A DNA stretch of 64,000 bases from assembly GCA_903859155.1 (NCBI GenBank), contig CAIOLO010000037.1, positions 78,071 to 142,070 on the forward strand, given 5' to 3'. The position numbers and the translations under genes were made by a program. This stretch comes from an uncultured beta proteobacterium (GTDB lineage Bacteria > Pseudomonadota > Gammaproteobacteria > Burkholderiales > SG8-39). The notes under the pieces are model-generated. The model had not been told where the DNA came from and searched no databases. It saw nothing but the letters and a program-made list of their open reading frames with translations. Shown here piece after piece: positions 20,303 to 26,023 of this stretch (position 1 is its first letter; every line of letters begins with the position of its first letter).

Positions 20303-20422
20303 TCTCAACCCCGTGGCAATGCGACGGCGGCCACGTCGAGCGCAAAGCACCGGCGCGCGCCCGCCTGAAAACGGCTCCGAGGCAGGCGAGGAACGCAATG
20401 ACGGGGAACCATGCAATCAGGC
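20303..20422 (-). repeat. Atypical attC-like site (left end of array)
   Basis: Read on the minus strand, GCCTGAT overlaps the stop of the 76-residue gene and is followed by CCCCGTCATTGCG. Further on comes CGCATTGCCACGGGG, its near complement, and then GTTGAGA. The stem and the position after a stop codon fit an attC. The boxes deviate from the consensus, so this is a degenerate or variant site. Confidence 0.45.
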
Positions 20423-20647
20423 ATCGTCACTGCCACTTTCCGTGCGCAGGATCCATAGCGACACCGCTCCCAGGCCGACTGCGACGGTGCCAAGAAAGAC
20501 CCAGAACCAGGCAAACCCCTTCGCGTCGGCGGCCTGCACCGGGTCGCTCATTTCCCCGATGGCACTGAACCCCGTGAACGCGACGCTGTAGCAGATGATC
20601 GCGAAGACCGAAGCAATCATGATGGTCATCTGGGCGGATATCTTCAA
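20417..20647 (-). CDS. Small two-helix membrane protein, cassette-borne
   Basis: A 76-residue protein of unknown function, with hydrophobic helices at about residues 7-26 (MIASVFAIICYSVAF) and 42-62 and an acidic tail. I start at a TTG at 20647 because GGGGAG lies 5 bp upstream. A TTG at 20671 would add eight residues. The gene lies between paired GCCTGAT/ATCAGGC boxes, with its stop codon inside the box, as in integron cassettes. No homology is recognised. Confidence 0.55.
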   Translation of the reverse strand: MKISAQMTIMIASVFAIICYSVAFTGFSAIGEMSDPVQAADAKGFAWFWVFLGTVAVGLGAVSLWILRTESGSDDA

Positions 20648-20674
20648 TTGTTCTCCCCTGTTCGTTGACAAGTT

Positions 20675-20749
20675 GCCTGATGTCCGCGGCCAGCAGCCGC
20701 CGGAAGCGCGCAGCGCTGGAGTCGGTCCGACTAAGCCGCGTTGTTAGGT
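20675..20749 (-). repeat. attC site 1, one end degenerate
   Basis: The right end has a good box (GTTAGGT, 20743-20749), complementary to ACCTAAC at 21186. The inner arms AACGCGGC and GCCGCGGA pair. The left box is GCCTGAT instead of RYYYAAC. The VOC gene ends 4 bp to the right. Confidence 0.7.
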
Positions 20750-20753
20750 TGAT

Positions 20754-21119
20754 TCACCGAACCTCTGAGACTTTGAAGTTTGGGTTCTCGAGGATGCCCA
20801 GCCGATTGCCGAATGGATCTTTGACCGCAGCAACCTTTATGCCTTCTCCGACATCCGTGACAGGCTCAAGCTCAGTTGCACCGAGCGCAATAAGACGCTG
20901 GAACTCCTCACTGGCACTCTGAACGCCCCACAAGGGTTGCGGGCCGCTGGTGCCTGGCGTGCCGTTCGGGAGCAGGCCGAGTTCAAACCCGCCTACAGAA
21001 AAGCCCACATAGAAGGGTTGATCAAAGTAGGGCTTGCTCCCCAGCACTTGCTCGTACCAATTCCTGCCCTTGGTGAGATCAGTGACTGGGTAGATCGCCG
21101 TGCGCAAACCGAGAAGCAT
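20754..21119 (-). CDS. VOC (glyoxalase/bleomycin-resistance fold) protein, cassette-borne
   Basis: A 121-residue single-domain vicinal-oxygen-chelate protein: MLLGLRTAIYPVTDLTKGRNWYEQVLG opens a typical beta-alpha-beta-beta-beta module, and a second module ends with VKDPFGNRLGILENP. The start at 21119 is preceded by a strong GGAGGT; a longer frame from 21197 lacks support. The substrate is unknown, since VOC proteins include glyoxalases, dioxygenases and antibiotic-binding proteins. It fills one cassette between attC sites 1 and 2. Confidence 0.8.
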   Translation of the reverse strand: MLLGLRTAIYPVTDLTKGRNWYEQVLGSKPYFDQPFYVGFSVGGFELGLLPNGTPGTSGPQPLWGVQSASEEFQRLIALGATELEPVTDVGEGIKVAAVKDPFGNRLGILENPNFKVSEVR

Positions 21120-21185
21120 GTTGACCTCCGCGTGATGCTGGATTTGGCTTGGGGGATTGCACGTGGCCACGATACGACCAAAGCA

Positions 21186-21242
21186 ACCTAACGTCAATAA
21201 TCAACGGCCGCCAGAGGCGGTCCGTTGCATTTAAAGTTAGAT
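21186..21242 (-). repeat. attC site 2
   Basis: A 57-bp site bounded by ACCTAAC (21186-21192) and GTTAGAT (21236-21242). The inner arms CAACGG (21202-21207) and CCGTTG (21222-21227) flank a CCGCC/GGCGG hairpin with a small offset. The toxin stop codon lies inside the right box. Confidence 0.88.
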
Positions 21243-21575
21243 TCCGATGATCTCATTGAGACCCTCGACGACAAGAGCGAGTTCCTCCGGGCTAGAGCGA
21301 CCAAGTTTCGCACCAATGCGCTCAACCGACAGGGTTCGAATCTGGCTGATTTTGACCCACGAACGTTTAGCTAGCTTTGGAGATTTTAGTTCGTGTGTGA
21401 GAGGAAATGCTGCGCGCTGAGGTTGGCTGGTTAGCGCAACCGCGATGACCGTGCCAGAGCGCTCGTTGAACACGTCGTGGCTGAGGACGAGCACCGGACG
21501 CAAGCCAGCCTGTTCGCGGCCGCGTATGGGGTTGAGATCGGCCCAACGAATTTCGCCTCTCAGTATTCTGGCCAC
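21237..21575 (-). CDS. MazF/PemK-type endoribonuclease toxin
   Basis: A 112-residue toxin of the MazF/PemK family, which cleaves mRNA in the cytosol unless neutralised. The opening [27 protein letters not shown] is the family signature, including the conserved RP pair, and [10 protein letters not shown] follows. It starts with GTG at 21575, 16 bp inside the end of the antitoxin gene, so translation is coupled. Its TAA is formed within the box of attC site 2. Confidence 0.88.
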   Translation of the reverse strand: MARILRGEIRWADLNPIRGREQAGLRPVLVLSHDVFNERSGTVIAVALTSQPQRAAFPLTHELKSPKLAKRSWVKISQIRTLSVERIGAKLGRSSPEELALVVEGLNEIIGI

Positions 21576-21802
21576 GACTCAAGCTCCTGGCCCAGGCCTT
21601 CCTCAGCGAGCGCTTTTTCAAATTTTGGATCGAGTTTGGCGCATTCCGTTGCAAGGCGGCCACGCTCCATACGCGCAAGTTTCTCGCTCACGGCTGCCTG
21701 AATCGCACGACTGCGATTGGGGAAAATACTTTTAGAGACCAAACCGTCAACGCGGATCAGCGTCTCCTGGTCCAGAGTAATCGCGATCTTTACGCTACTC
21801 AT
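21560..21802 (-). CDS. Antitoxin for the MazF-like toxin (ribbon-helix-helix type)
   Basis: An 80-residue protein. The N-terminal [21 protein letters not shown] fits a ribbon-helix-helix DNA-binding strand, followed by [14 protein letters not shown]. The C-terminal region is polar and acidic and ends [10 protein letters not shown], as in toxin-wrapping tails. AAGGAGAT lies just upstream of the ATG. It overlaps the toxin gene and probably represses its own promoter through the palindrome at 21815-21837. Confidence 0.82.
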   Translation of the reverse strand: MSSVKIAITLDQETLIRVDGLVSKSIFPNRSRAIQAAVSEKLARMERGRLATECAKLDPKFEKALAEEGLGQELESWPEY

Positions 21803-21814
21803 GCTTTATCTCCT

Positions 21815-21837
21815 TGGTATGACAATACATCATACCA
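21815..21837 (-). promoter_or_regulatory. Operator palindrome with extended -10 for the MazF-like module
   Basis: TGGTATGA and TCATACCA form a perfect 8-bp inverted repeat with a 7-bp centre, 13 bp upstream of the antitoxin start. Read on the minus strand, the repeat contains TGGTATGAT, an extended -10 promoter. An antitoxin dimer bound here would block transcription. Confidence 0.65.
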
Positions 21838-21855
21838 CGGCCTGCAATGCAAGGG

Positions 21856-21918
21856 ATCTAACGGCGCCGTTCAACGGCGCGCGGTCTTTGGCGCGTCCGT
21901 TGCGACGGCTTGTTGGGC
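21856..21918 (-). repeat. attC site 3
   Basis: A 63-bp site bounded by ATCTAAC (21856-21862) and GTTGGGC (21912-21918). The inner arms CAACGGCGCGC and GCGCGTCCGTTG pair with one extra base on one side, the usual attC asymmetry. Confidence 0.88.
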
Positions 21919-22212
21919 CACACGCGAGGACCAAGGCCGGATCTTTACAAGCTTCGGACCGATTGCGCGCTCGGCGACTTCAGTGTCATAAGCGGCCTGA
22001 GCGCGGAGCCAGTAGCCGTTGGCCAAACCAAAAAAACGGCAAAGCCGCAAATCCGTATCAGCGGTTACGCTGCGCTTTCCCGCAACAATATCGCCAACGC
22101 GCTGGGCGGGGACACTGATTTCCTTGGCAAGGCGATACTGGCTGATACCCATGGGTTTGAGAAATTCTTCGAGGAGCAGCTCGCCGGGTGTGACAGGTTT
22201 GAGTTTGCGCAT
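21871..22212 (-). CDS. higA: HigA-family antitoxin
   Basis: A 113-residue HTH (XRE) antitoxin: TPGELLLEEFLKPMGISQYRLAKEI begins the helix-turn-helix, and VGDIVAGKRSVTADTDLRLCRFFG is the family signature. It neutralises HigB and represses the operon. The reading frame runs through attC site 3, so the last 15 or so residues are encoded by the recombination site and would change with the neighbouring cassette. The gene follows higB by 12 bp. Confidence 0.9.
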   Translation of the reverse strand: MRKLKPVTPGELLLEEFLKPMGISQYRLAKEISVPAQRVGDIVAGKRSVTADTDLRLCRFFGLANGYWLRAQAAYDTEVAERAIGPKLVKIRPWSSRVAQQAVATDAPKTARR

Positions 22213-22224
22213 TTGAGCCTCTAT

Positions 22225-22503
22225 TCAGTGGCAATCCACTATTTCCACGTCTTCAATGCCTGCGTCAGTCCAGCGGAAGCAAATGCGCCATTGATCATTG
22301 ACACGAATACTGTGTTGCCCTTTTCGGTCGCCAGAAAGCGCTTCAAGGCGATTCCCTGGAGGTACCCGTAAATCGTTCAGATGGCCGGCGATTTGAAGCT
22401 GCCGAAGTTTTCGCTGAGCCACGGAAGCAATACTTAGAAAGCGCCGGACGCGCTCGCCTTTACACAGCGACTCCGTTTCGATGCACGCAAACGACTCAAT
22501 CAT
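22225..22503 (-). CDS. higB: HigB-family ribosome-dependent mRNA endonuclease toxin
   Basis: A 92-residue RelE/HigB-fold toxin: MIESFACIETESLCKGERVRRF is a typical HigB opening, and SIRVNDQWRICFRW carries the basic catalytic strand. It is the first gene of the module (toxin before antitoxin, as usual for HigBA). The ATG lies 5 bp after a good -10 hexamer, so the transcript may be leaderless. Confidence 0.9.
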   Translation of the reverse strand: MIESFACIETESLCKGERVRRFLSIASVAQRKLRQLQIAGHLNDLRVPPGNRLEALSGDRKGQHSIRVNDQWRICFRWTDAGIEDVEIVDCH

Positions 22504-22508
22504 GCAAT

Positions 22509-22537
22509 ATAGTAACGTGACGCGTGATTACCGTAAA
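22509..22537 (-). promoter_or_regulatory. Promoter of higBA
   Basis: On the minus strand TTTACG (22532-22537) and TACTAT (22509-22514) are separated by exactly 17 bp. The expected transcription start falls at about the ATG of higB (22503), with no room for a Shine-Dalgarno. Confidence 0.55.
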
Positions 22538-22550
22538 GTCCGCATTTCCG

Positions 22551-22557
22551 GCCCAAC
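22551..22557 (-). other. Orphan cassette box (remnant of an attC)
   Basis: GCCCAAC is the exact complement of the GTTGGGC box of attC site 3 at the other end of the higBA cassette. No partner GTTRRRY box or stem is found to its right. The attC that once ended here appears to be partly deleted. Confidence 0.55.
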
Positions 22558-22580
22558 GCGAAGGTCACCGCGCCGAAACC

Positions 22581-22740
22581 TCATGACGTATGTAGTTCTT
22601 CGCGAATCACGCGACGAAGCGTGGACTCAATCTGCTCGCCGGTCATTGTTTGGTAAAGCGCCTGATTAATGAGCGTCTGGTATCTTCTACCGTGAAAGTC
22701 GGACCGCTGAATACCTGCTCGGCATGCGCGAAATCAAATC
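22581..22740 (-). pseudogene. Remnant of a BrnT/BrnA-like toxin-antitoxin pair
   Basis: On the minus strand one frame from 22738 reads FDFAHAEQVFSGPTFTVEDTR, resembling the N-terminus of a BrnT toxin, but it follows a stop codon. A second frame from 22682 reads YQTLINQALYQTMTG and continues IESTLRRVIREEL to a stop at 22581, resembling the C-terminus of a BrnA-type antitoxin. The fragments meet at about 22680. An internal deletion across the toxin end and antitoxin start would explain this. Confidence 0.6.
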
Positions 22741-22791
22741 ATTGAGCCTTTGGCAACAACGCATACGGCCACTGAAACCGCCCACTCTAAA

Positions 22792-23139
22792 CTATGCGGC
22801 TTGTAATAGAAATTCAACTTTCACAGCCTCATACGGGAAAACAATGTGACCGTCCTCTGTTTTGTTAAGCACTCCAGCGTTGAGCAGTGCAGTGACGTCG
22901 CCGTGCACGGCCTTTACGTCGCGTTCAGCGCGGCGTGCGGCTTCGCGAATGGACACTGGCCCCGCCCCGCAAAGCACCTTGAGTAGTTCCCATCGCTTTT
23001 CGGTTAGCACCTTCCAAAGCAACTCGGGAGTGGCAAAGCTGATACGCGCAGTCTTCTGAGCTTTTCCTGTCTTCCAGGCGCGCGCAAAATCAGCCATGGA
23101 ATCGGCAGGGGTTCGCACATCAAGGGTTACTGTTTTCAT
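22792..23139 (-). CDS. HTH-domain antitoxin partner of the TumE-like toxin (TumA-like)
   Basis: A 115-residue predicted DNA-binding protein. The middle (KRWELLKVLCGAGPVSIREAARR) forms a winged helix-turn-helix, followed by KAVHGDVTALLNAGVL. The ATG at 23139 has a GAGGTGG Shine-Dalgarno and overlaps the toxin gene by 20 bp, so the two are coupled. It probably binds the inverted repeat at 23414-23437. Assignment as antitoxin rests on the neighbouring DUF6516-like protein and the HTH. Confidence 0.65.
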   Translation of the reverse strand: MKTVTLDVRTPADSMADFARAWKTGKAQKTARISFATPELLWKVLTEKRWELLKVLCGAGPVSIREAARRAERDVKAVHGDVTALLNAGVLNKTEDGHIVFPYEAVKVEFLLQAA

Positions 23140-23416
23140 GGTTCCACCTCGCAATATCCCTATTAAAGTCGACGATCAATTGATCCGGTGTCGTAAAAAC
23201 GTAGACACTTTCCTTTTTGCCGAAATGCCGGTGATCGCCCTTCCCAACTTCGTTGTCGTAGCGCAGAACGCATTCTCCGCGCACGACATAGGCCAACCGG
23301 TACTTGAACTCGTGTGCCGACCCTTTGAGTGGAATCGGGAGGCGCCACAGAACCAATTCCGCGAAGGCAAACTCTGAGTAGGCGATGCGTGCGCTAACAA
23401 GCTGAACGGCTTTCAT
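23120..23416 (-). CDS. TumE-like (DUF6516) putative toxin
   Basis: A 98-residue protein resembling the DUF6516/TumE toxin family: KAVQLVSARIAYSEFAFAELVLW, then the EFKYRLAYV core, RYDNEVGKGDHRH and the C-terminal FNRDI. The mode of action of the family is not settled in what I know. I start at the ATG at 23416, immediately after a consensus promoter. A frame open from 23452 runs through the -35 box and is unlikely. It is the first gene of a two-gene cassette. Confidence 0.65.
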   Translation of the reverse strand: MKAVQLVSARIAYSEFAFAELVLWRLPIPLKGSAHEFKYRLAYVVRGECVLRYDNEVGKGDHRHFGKKESVYVFTTPDQLIVDFNRDIARWNHENSNP

Positions 23417-23452
23417 GTTGGAGATAATGCCAACATGCATGCCCGTTGTCAA
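23414..23452 (-). promoter_or_regulatory. Promoter and operator of the TumE/TumA-like module
   Basis: On the minus strand TTGACA (23447-23452) is followed after 17 bp by CATTAT (23424-23429). The -10 box is the centre of a perfect 8-bp inverted repeat, CATGTTGG/CCAACATG (23414-23437), whose left arm contains the start codon. Transcription is predicted to begin at or next to the ATG, giving a leaderless message under tight autorepression. Confidence 0.7.
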
Positions 23453-23488
23453 TCAATCCAACACTTTAACACTTACGCACGACAAGGG

Positions 23489-23587
23489 GCCGAACGTTTG
23501 ATGTGAGGGGCCGCCGCAGCGGCGAAGCCGCGAAGGGAACCCACAAGCGCAGCTTGTGGGCGGTCTCTCTCGACGGAATTGTTGGGC
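23489..23587 (-). repeat. attC site 5
   Basis: A 99-bp site ending in GTTGGGC (23581-23587), complementary to GCCCAAC at 24879. The left box GCCGAAC deviates at one position. Inside lie a perfect 9-bp hairpin (CCCACAAGC/GCTTGTGGG) and a GCCGC-rich stem. Confidence 0.75.
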
Positions 23588-23749
23588 GTCTCGGATTCAC
23601 CACCTTCATGCTCTTTTGACCTCGCTCGCATGCGGATTCCAGTGAATTTCGGCAGCACGGCGAATGCAAAAAGCAGCGGCAGCAAGCTGACCAACTTCTG
23701 TGATCTTAACGGCGTTGTAGCCGCTCATATCAGCCTGCCACTGCATGGC

Positions 23750-24802
23750 TCAGGGAGTGTTCCTGCGCGCTGATGCGGATTGGATATTCGATAGCGGCCA
23801 GCTACCGAAATCCGGCTCCCAGCTAATCCCCGCCGCCTCGATGGCGACTTTGAAATCCTTGCCAAGATTCTCGATGCGCGGCTGATGCGGTATCCACCCG
23901 GCATGGACGGCTTCGAGTTTGTGAACGCGATCGACCAGTGAAACATAGTCGATGGCTCCAAGCTCGGACTGGCTCTTGAACTCCGTGCAGATTACCGGGT
24001 AGCCAGACCGGCGCAAGGCTTCGATGGTCTGGGCGTCGCCGCCATACCAGTGAAAGCCCACCGATGCGTTGCCGTAGTCCACGTCCCTCACGGAACGGAT
24101 CGCGTCGACAGCCTTGGCGCCGCCAGTGATGTTGGGCACCGAGAACAGTATGACGTACGTATCAGGCGCCACGCCGCGGATGTATCCATACATCTTCCCC
24201 TGCAGGGCGAGCGTGGCCTGAGGCCACTTTGGCAAGGCGAGTTCCGCGGGTTCGTTGTTCAATTCGTAGATGACGTGGGTATGGTCCTTGTAGCGTGGAG
24301 CAAAGACTTCCCAAAAACGCTTGAGGCCTGCCGCATCAATGGTTCCCGGCTTGTTGCCATAGCCGAGGATCAAATACACACCGTCCTCTGCGCTCCAGTC
24401 AACAAATAAGTCGATCAGGGCCGTGAAGCTCGCGGGATCGACGGAGCCGACACTCCAGGTACGAAAATCGATCTGTATGGCGTTCAATCCGTACTCGGTT
24501 TTAAAGCTCCTCCACTTCTGCCGCAACACATCGCGGCCGACAATTGCCAGTTCGCGGTCTACATCCGGGTACCTCGGCAGGTAGCTTGTACCGCGAATCA
24601 CGGTACCAAAATCGGTTACGACATTCCCGGCGGAGACACGCACGCGAGCCCGCTGGCTGACGATTTGTGCGGGGGGATTTATTGGAAGGCTCGCGGCCGG
24701 CGCGCTCTGGGCGTACGCCGTCGGGGCCGACAAAACGAAGGCTGCACAAACGCAAGCCAGCCCCCACGCCGAAAGTATCGACTTGCCCCGGCCCTCACTC
24801 AC
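23750..24802 (-). CDS. Secreted glycoside hydrolase family 5-like protein, cassette-borne
   Basis: A predicted 350-residue exported hydrolase. A signal peptide (GLACVCAAFVLSAPTAYAQ) is followed by a TIM-barrel domain. YELNNEPAE near residue 170 matches the GH5 acid/base Asn-Glu-Pro motif, and VICTEFKS near 270 fits the strand-7 nucleophile Glu. A conserved HWYGG lies between them. This suggests a cellulase/mannanase-type fold with unknown substrate. The start is uncertain: GTG at 24802 or TTG at 24829, neither with a clear Shine-Dalgarno. It occupies a 1.3-kb cassette, large for an array. Confidence 0.65.
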   Translation of the reverse strand: MSEGRGKSILSAWGLACVCAAFVLSAPTAYAQSAPAASLPINPPAQIVSQRARVRVSAGNVVTDFGTVIRGTSYLPRYPDVDRELAIVGRDVLRQKWRSFKTEYGLNAIQIDFRTWSVGSVDPASFTALIDLFVDWSAEDGVYLILGYGNKPGTIDAAGLKRFWEVFAPRYKDHTHVIYELNNEPAELALPKWPQATLALQGKMYGYIRGVAPDTYVILFSVPNITGGAKAVDAIRSVRDVDYGNASVGFHWYGGDAQTIEALRRSGYPVICTEFKSQSELGAIDYVSLVDRVHKLEAVHAGWIPHQPRIENLGKDFKVAIEAAGISWEPDFGSWPLSNIQSASARRNTP

Positions 24803-24878
24803 GACAAAATATTGCGCCGAAGCGAGCAATGATTAAACCCACGATGATCAGTACGAAGCTCATGGTCTTTATTGTGGG

Positions 24879-24968
24879 GCCCAACGTTCCCGCTCAGGCG
24901 CTCGCGGAGCCTGGCGTTTGCAAACAAATTGGCTGTTCCAGCGCGTCGCCTGCAGCGGATTGTTAGCG
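24879..24968 (-). repeat. attC site 6
   Basis: A 90-bp site bounded by GCCCAAC (24879-24885) and GTTAGCG (24962-24968). The second box departs from GTTRRRY at its last two positions but is matched exactly by CGCTAAC at the other end of the same cassette (25520). Confidence 0.78.
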
Positions 24969-25271
24969 CGCTGCCCGTCGAGGCCGCGGCCAGACCTTCG
25001 GATCACGCGCAGTATGCAAGACCGTGAGAACCACGACACGCTTTGATTCGACGCGATAGAAGACGGCATAGGGAAACCGAGAGAGAACAGCACGACGAAC
25101 CTCCCCGTGAATACGCGCGAAAAGCTCAGGATATTGCTCTATGGTGTCGAATACGGCGTCGACGGCGGAAAGGAACTCCTCGCCAAGACCATCTCGTTGC
25201 TCGTTGTACCAACCAAAATAATCAGCAAGATCCCGTCCGACCTTTCGCCGGTAGACAACCGGCAGGCTCAT
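24963..25271 (-). CDS. ParE-family toxin
   Basis: A 102-residue RelE/ParE-fold toxin: VVYRRKVGRDLADYFGWYNEQ and FLSAVDAVFDTIEQYPELF are the two family helices, followed by the strands RRAVLSRFPYAVFYRVE and VVVLTVLHTARDP. ParE toxins usually poison DNA gyrase, RelE types cleave mRNA, and sequence alone does not decide between them. Its start shares one base with the antitoxin stop, and its own stop lies in the attC site 6 box. Confidence 0.88.
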   Translation of the reverse strand: MSLPVVYRRKVGRDLADYFGWYNEQRDGLGEEFLSAVDAVFDTIEQYPELFARIHGEVRRAVLSRFPYAVFYRVESKRVVVLTVLHTARDPKVWPRPRRAAR

Positions 25272-25489
25272 CAGCCTCGGCGGGCCTCGGCGAACACTTC
25301 AGCGCGGGTAACGACGTCGTTGGGATTGCGTTCGTGTTCGGCCAATCGTTCGTCAATCACTGAGCGATGAGCATCACCCAATGGCACCGAAGATGGTTCT
25401 TTCACTAGGCTCGCCCATATAATTTCGACGAGGCGCAGGCGTTCCTCGGCTGGAAGTCTCAGAATTTCGTCAACGTCGGTATCACTCAT
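25271..25489 (-). CDS. Addiction-module antitoxin (putative addiction module component family)
   Basis: A 72-residue acidic protein of the short addiction-module family found before ParE/RelE toxins: VDEILRLPAEERLRLVEIIWASL and the C-terminal ARAEVFAEARRG-like segment (here TRAEVFAEARRG). A TATAAC hexamer (25508-25513) just inside the cassette could be its promoter. It is coupled to the toxin by a 1-bp overlap. Confidence 0.82.
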   Translation of the reverse strand: MSDTDVDEILRLPAEERLRLVEIIWASLVKEPSSVPLGDAHRSVIDERLAEHERNPNDVVTRAEVFAEARRG

Positions 25490-25519
25490 AGCCGCTAGCC
25501 TATCACCGTTATATCGAGC

Positions 25520-25584
25520 GCGCTAACGTTTGAGCTCAGGCCGCGGCCCGTCAGGGCCGTCGCGCCTGCAGCGAACGGTTAGGC
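25520..25584 (-). repeat. attC site 7
   Basis: A 65-bp site bounded by CGCTAAC (25520-25526) and GTTAGGC (25578-25584), with a GGCC-rich central hairpin (GGCCGCGGCC, then CAGGGCC). The left box pairs with attC site 6. No GCCTAAC partner for the right box is seen further right. Confidence 0.82.
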
Positions 25585-25596
25585 GCGACAGCAGAT

Positions 25597-25983
25597 TCAT
25601 TGGCCGACGATAAAACGATCAGCCTCTATAGTCGCATCCTGTACATTTAAAGCGTTTGAGTACGAGATTTCCGATGTGTAGAAGCGTCCAGCTCTCTTAA
25701 TTAGAACGATAGTAGCTATGCCACTATAGAGAACCGGGTCATCGAACACCTTTACATATGCATCCTCTTTGATGAGGCCGAGCGGGAACGCGTTCTTGTT
25801 GGTCCCCTCTTTTCCAAACCATTTTCCATTGTTTACGAATATGGTTAGGTTCTGAGCCCTGCTTGAAGCACTACAGCTTTCGCACGGAAGACTCCTACCT
25901 GCATTGGATTCGCCGTTATATTTTCTTTCACGACAAAAATCTCGCGCCGGCTGCTGGAAGCAGTGCGGCGAGATTTTGGCCAC
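25597..25983 (-). CDS. Hypothetical protein of the first cassette, 5' end possibly altered
   Basis: A 128-residue ORF from a GTG at 25983 that ends 13 bp before attC site 7, as a cassette gene should. It has a CESC pair near residue 34 and a beta-rich C-terminal half (VKVFDDPVLYSGIATIVLIKRAG). The first 20 codons run through a REP-like palindrome, so the native 5' end may have been lost or replaced. No function is recognised. Confidence 0.45.
   Translation of the reverse strand: MAKISPHCFQQPARDFCRERKYNGESNAGRSLPCESCSASSRAQNLTIFVNNGKWFGKEGTNKNAFPLGLIKEDAYVKVFDDPVLYSGIATIVLIKRAGRFYTSEISYSNALNVQDATIEADRFIVGQ
25934..25981 (+). repeat. REP-like palindromic repeat, copy A
   Basis: AAAATCTCGC (25936-25945) and GCGAGATTTT (25968-25977) form a perfect 10-bp stem around a CTGCT/AGCAG inner stem. 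The 21 bp at 25934-25954 occur exactly, inverted, at 31237-31257. Confidence 0.6.
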
Positions 25984-26023
25984 ACGATCCTGGCGCCCTG
26001 CCCTCCTTCTTGCCCTCCTTCTT

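Larger units (their letters stand above)
20303..25983 (-). mobile_element. Integron gene-cassette array without an integrase (CALIN)
   Basis: About 5.7 kb of mostly single- or double-gene units on the minus strand, separated by imperfectly palindromic sites bounded by RYYYAAC/GTTRRRY boxes. Each box at one end of a cassette is the exact reverse complement of the box at its other end: GTTAGGT/ACCTAAC (20743/21186), GTTAGAT/ATCTAAC (21236/21856), GTTGGGC/GCCCAAC (21912/22551 and 23581/24879), GTTAGCG/CGCTAAC (24962/25520), and an atypical ATCAGGC/GCCTGAT (20416/20675). This is the signature of site-specific cassette insertion. Genes read right to left, so the old integration end would be near 26.0 kb. 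No tyrosine-recombinase integrase is present in the window. Confidence 0.88.

Noticed and set aside
20305..20514. 69-codon minus-strand ORF overlapping the left attC-like site
   Set aside because: Its frame lies over the paired arms of the site and over the end of the 76-residue gene; better explained by the site.
25844..25850. GTTAGGT box inside the first cassette ORF as another attC
   Set aside because: No RYYYAAC partner and no paired arms within 120 bp on either side; a 7-bp degenerate match is expected by chance.
20303..25983. Interpretation as a CRISPR array or tandem repeat
   Set aside because: The sites differ in length (57-120 bp) and sequence, and share only short boxes and fold; unique genes, not uniform spacers, lie between them.
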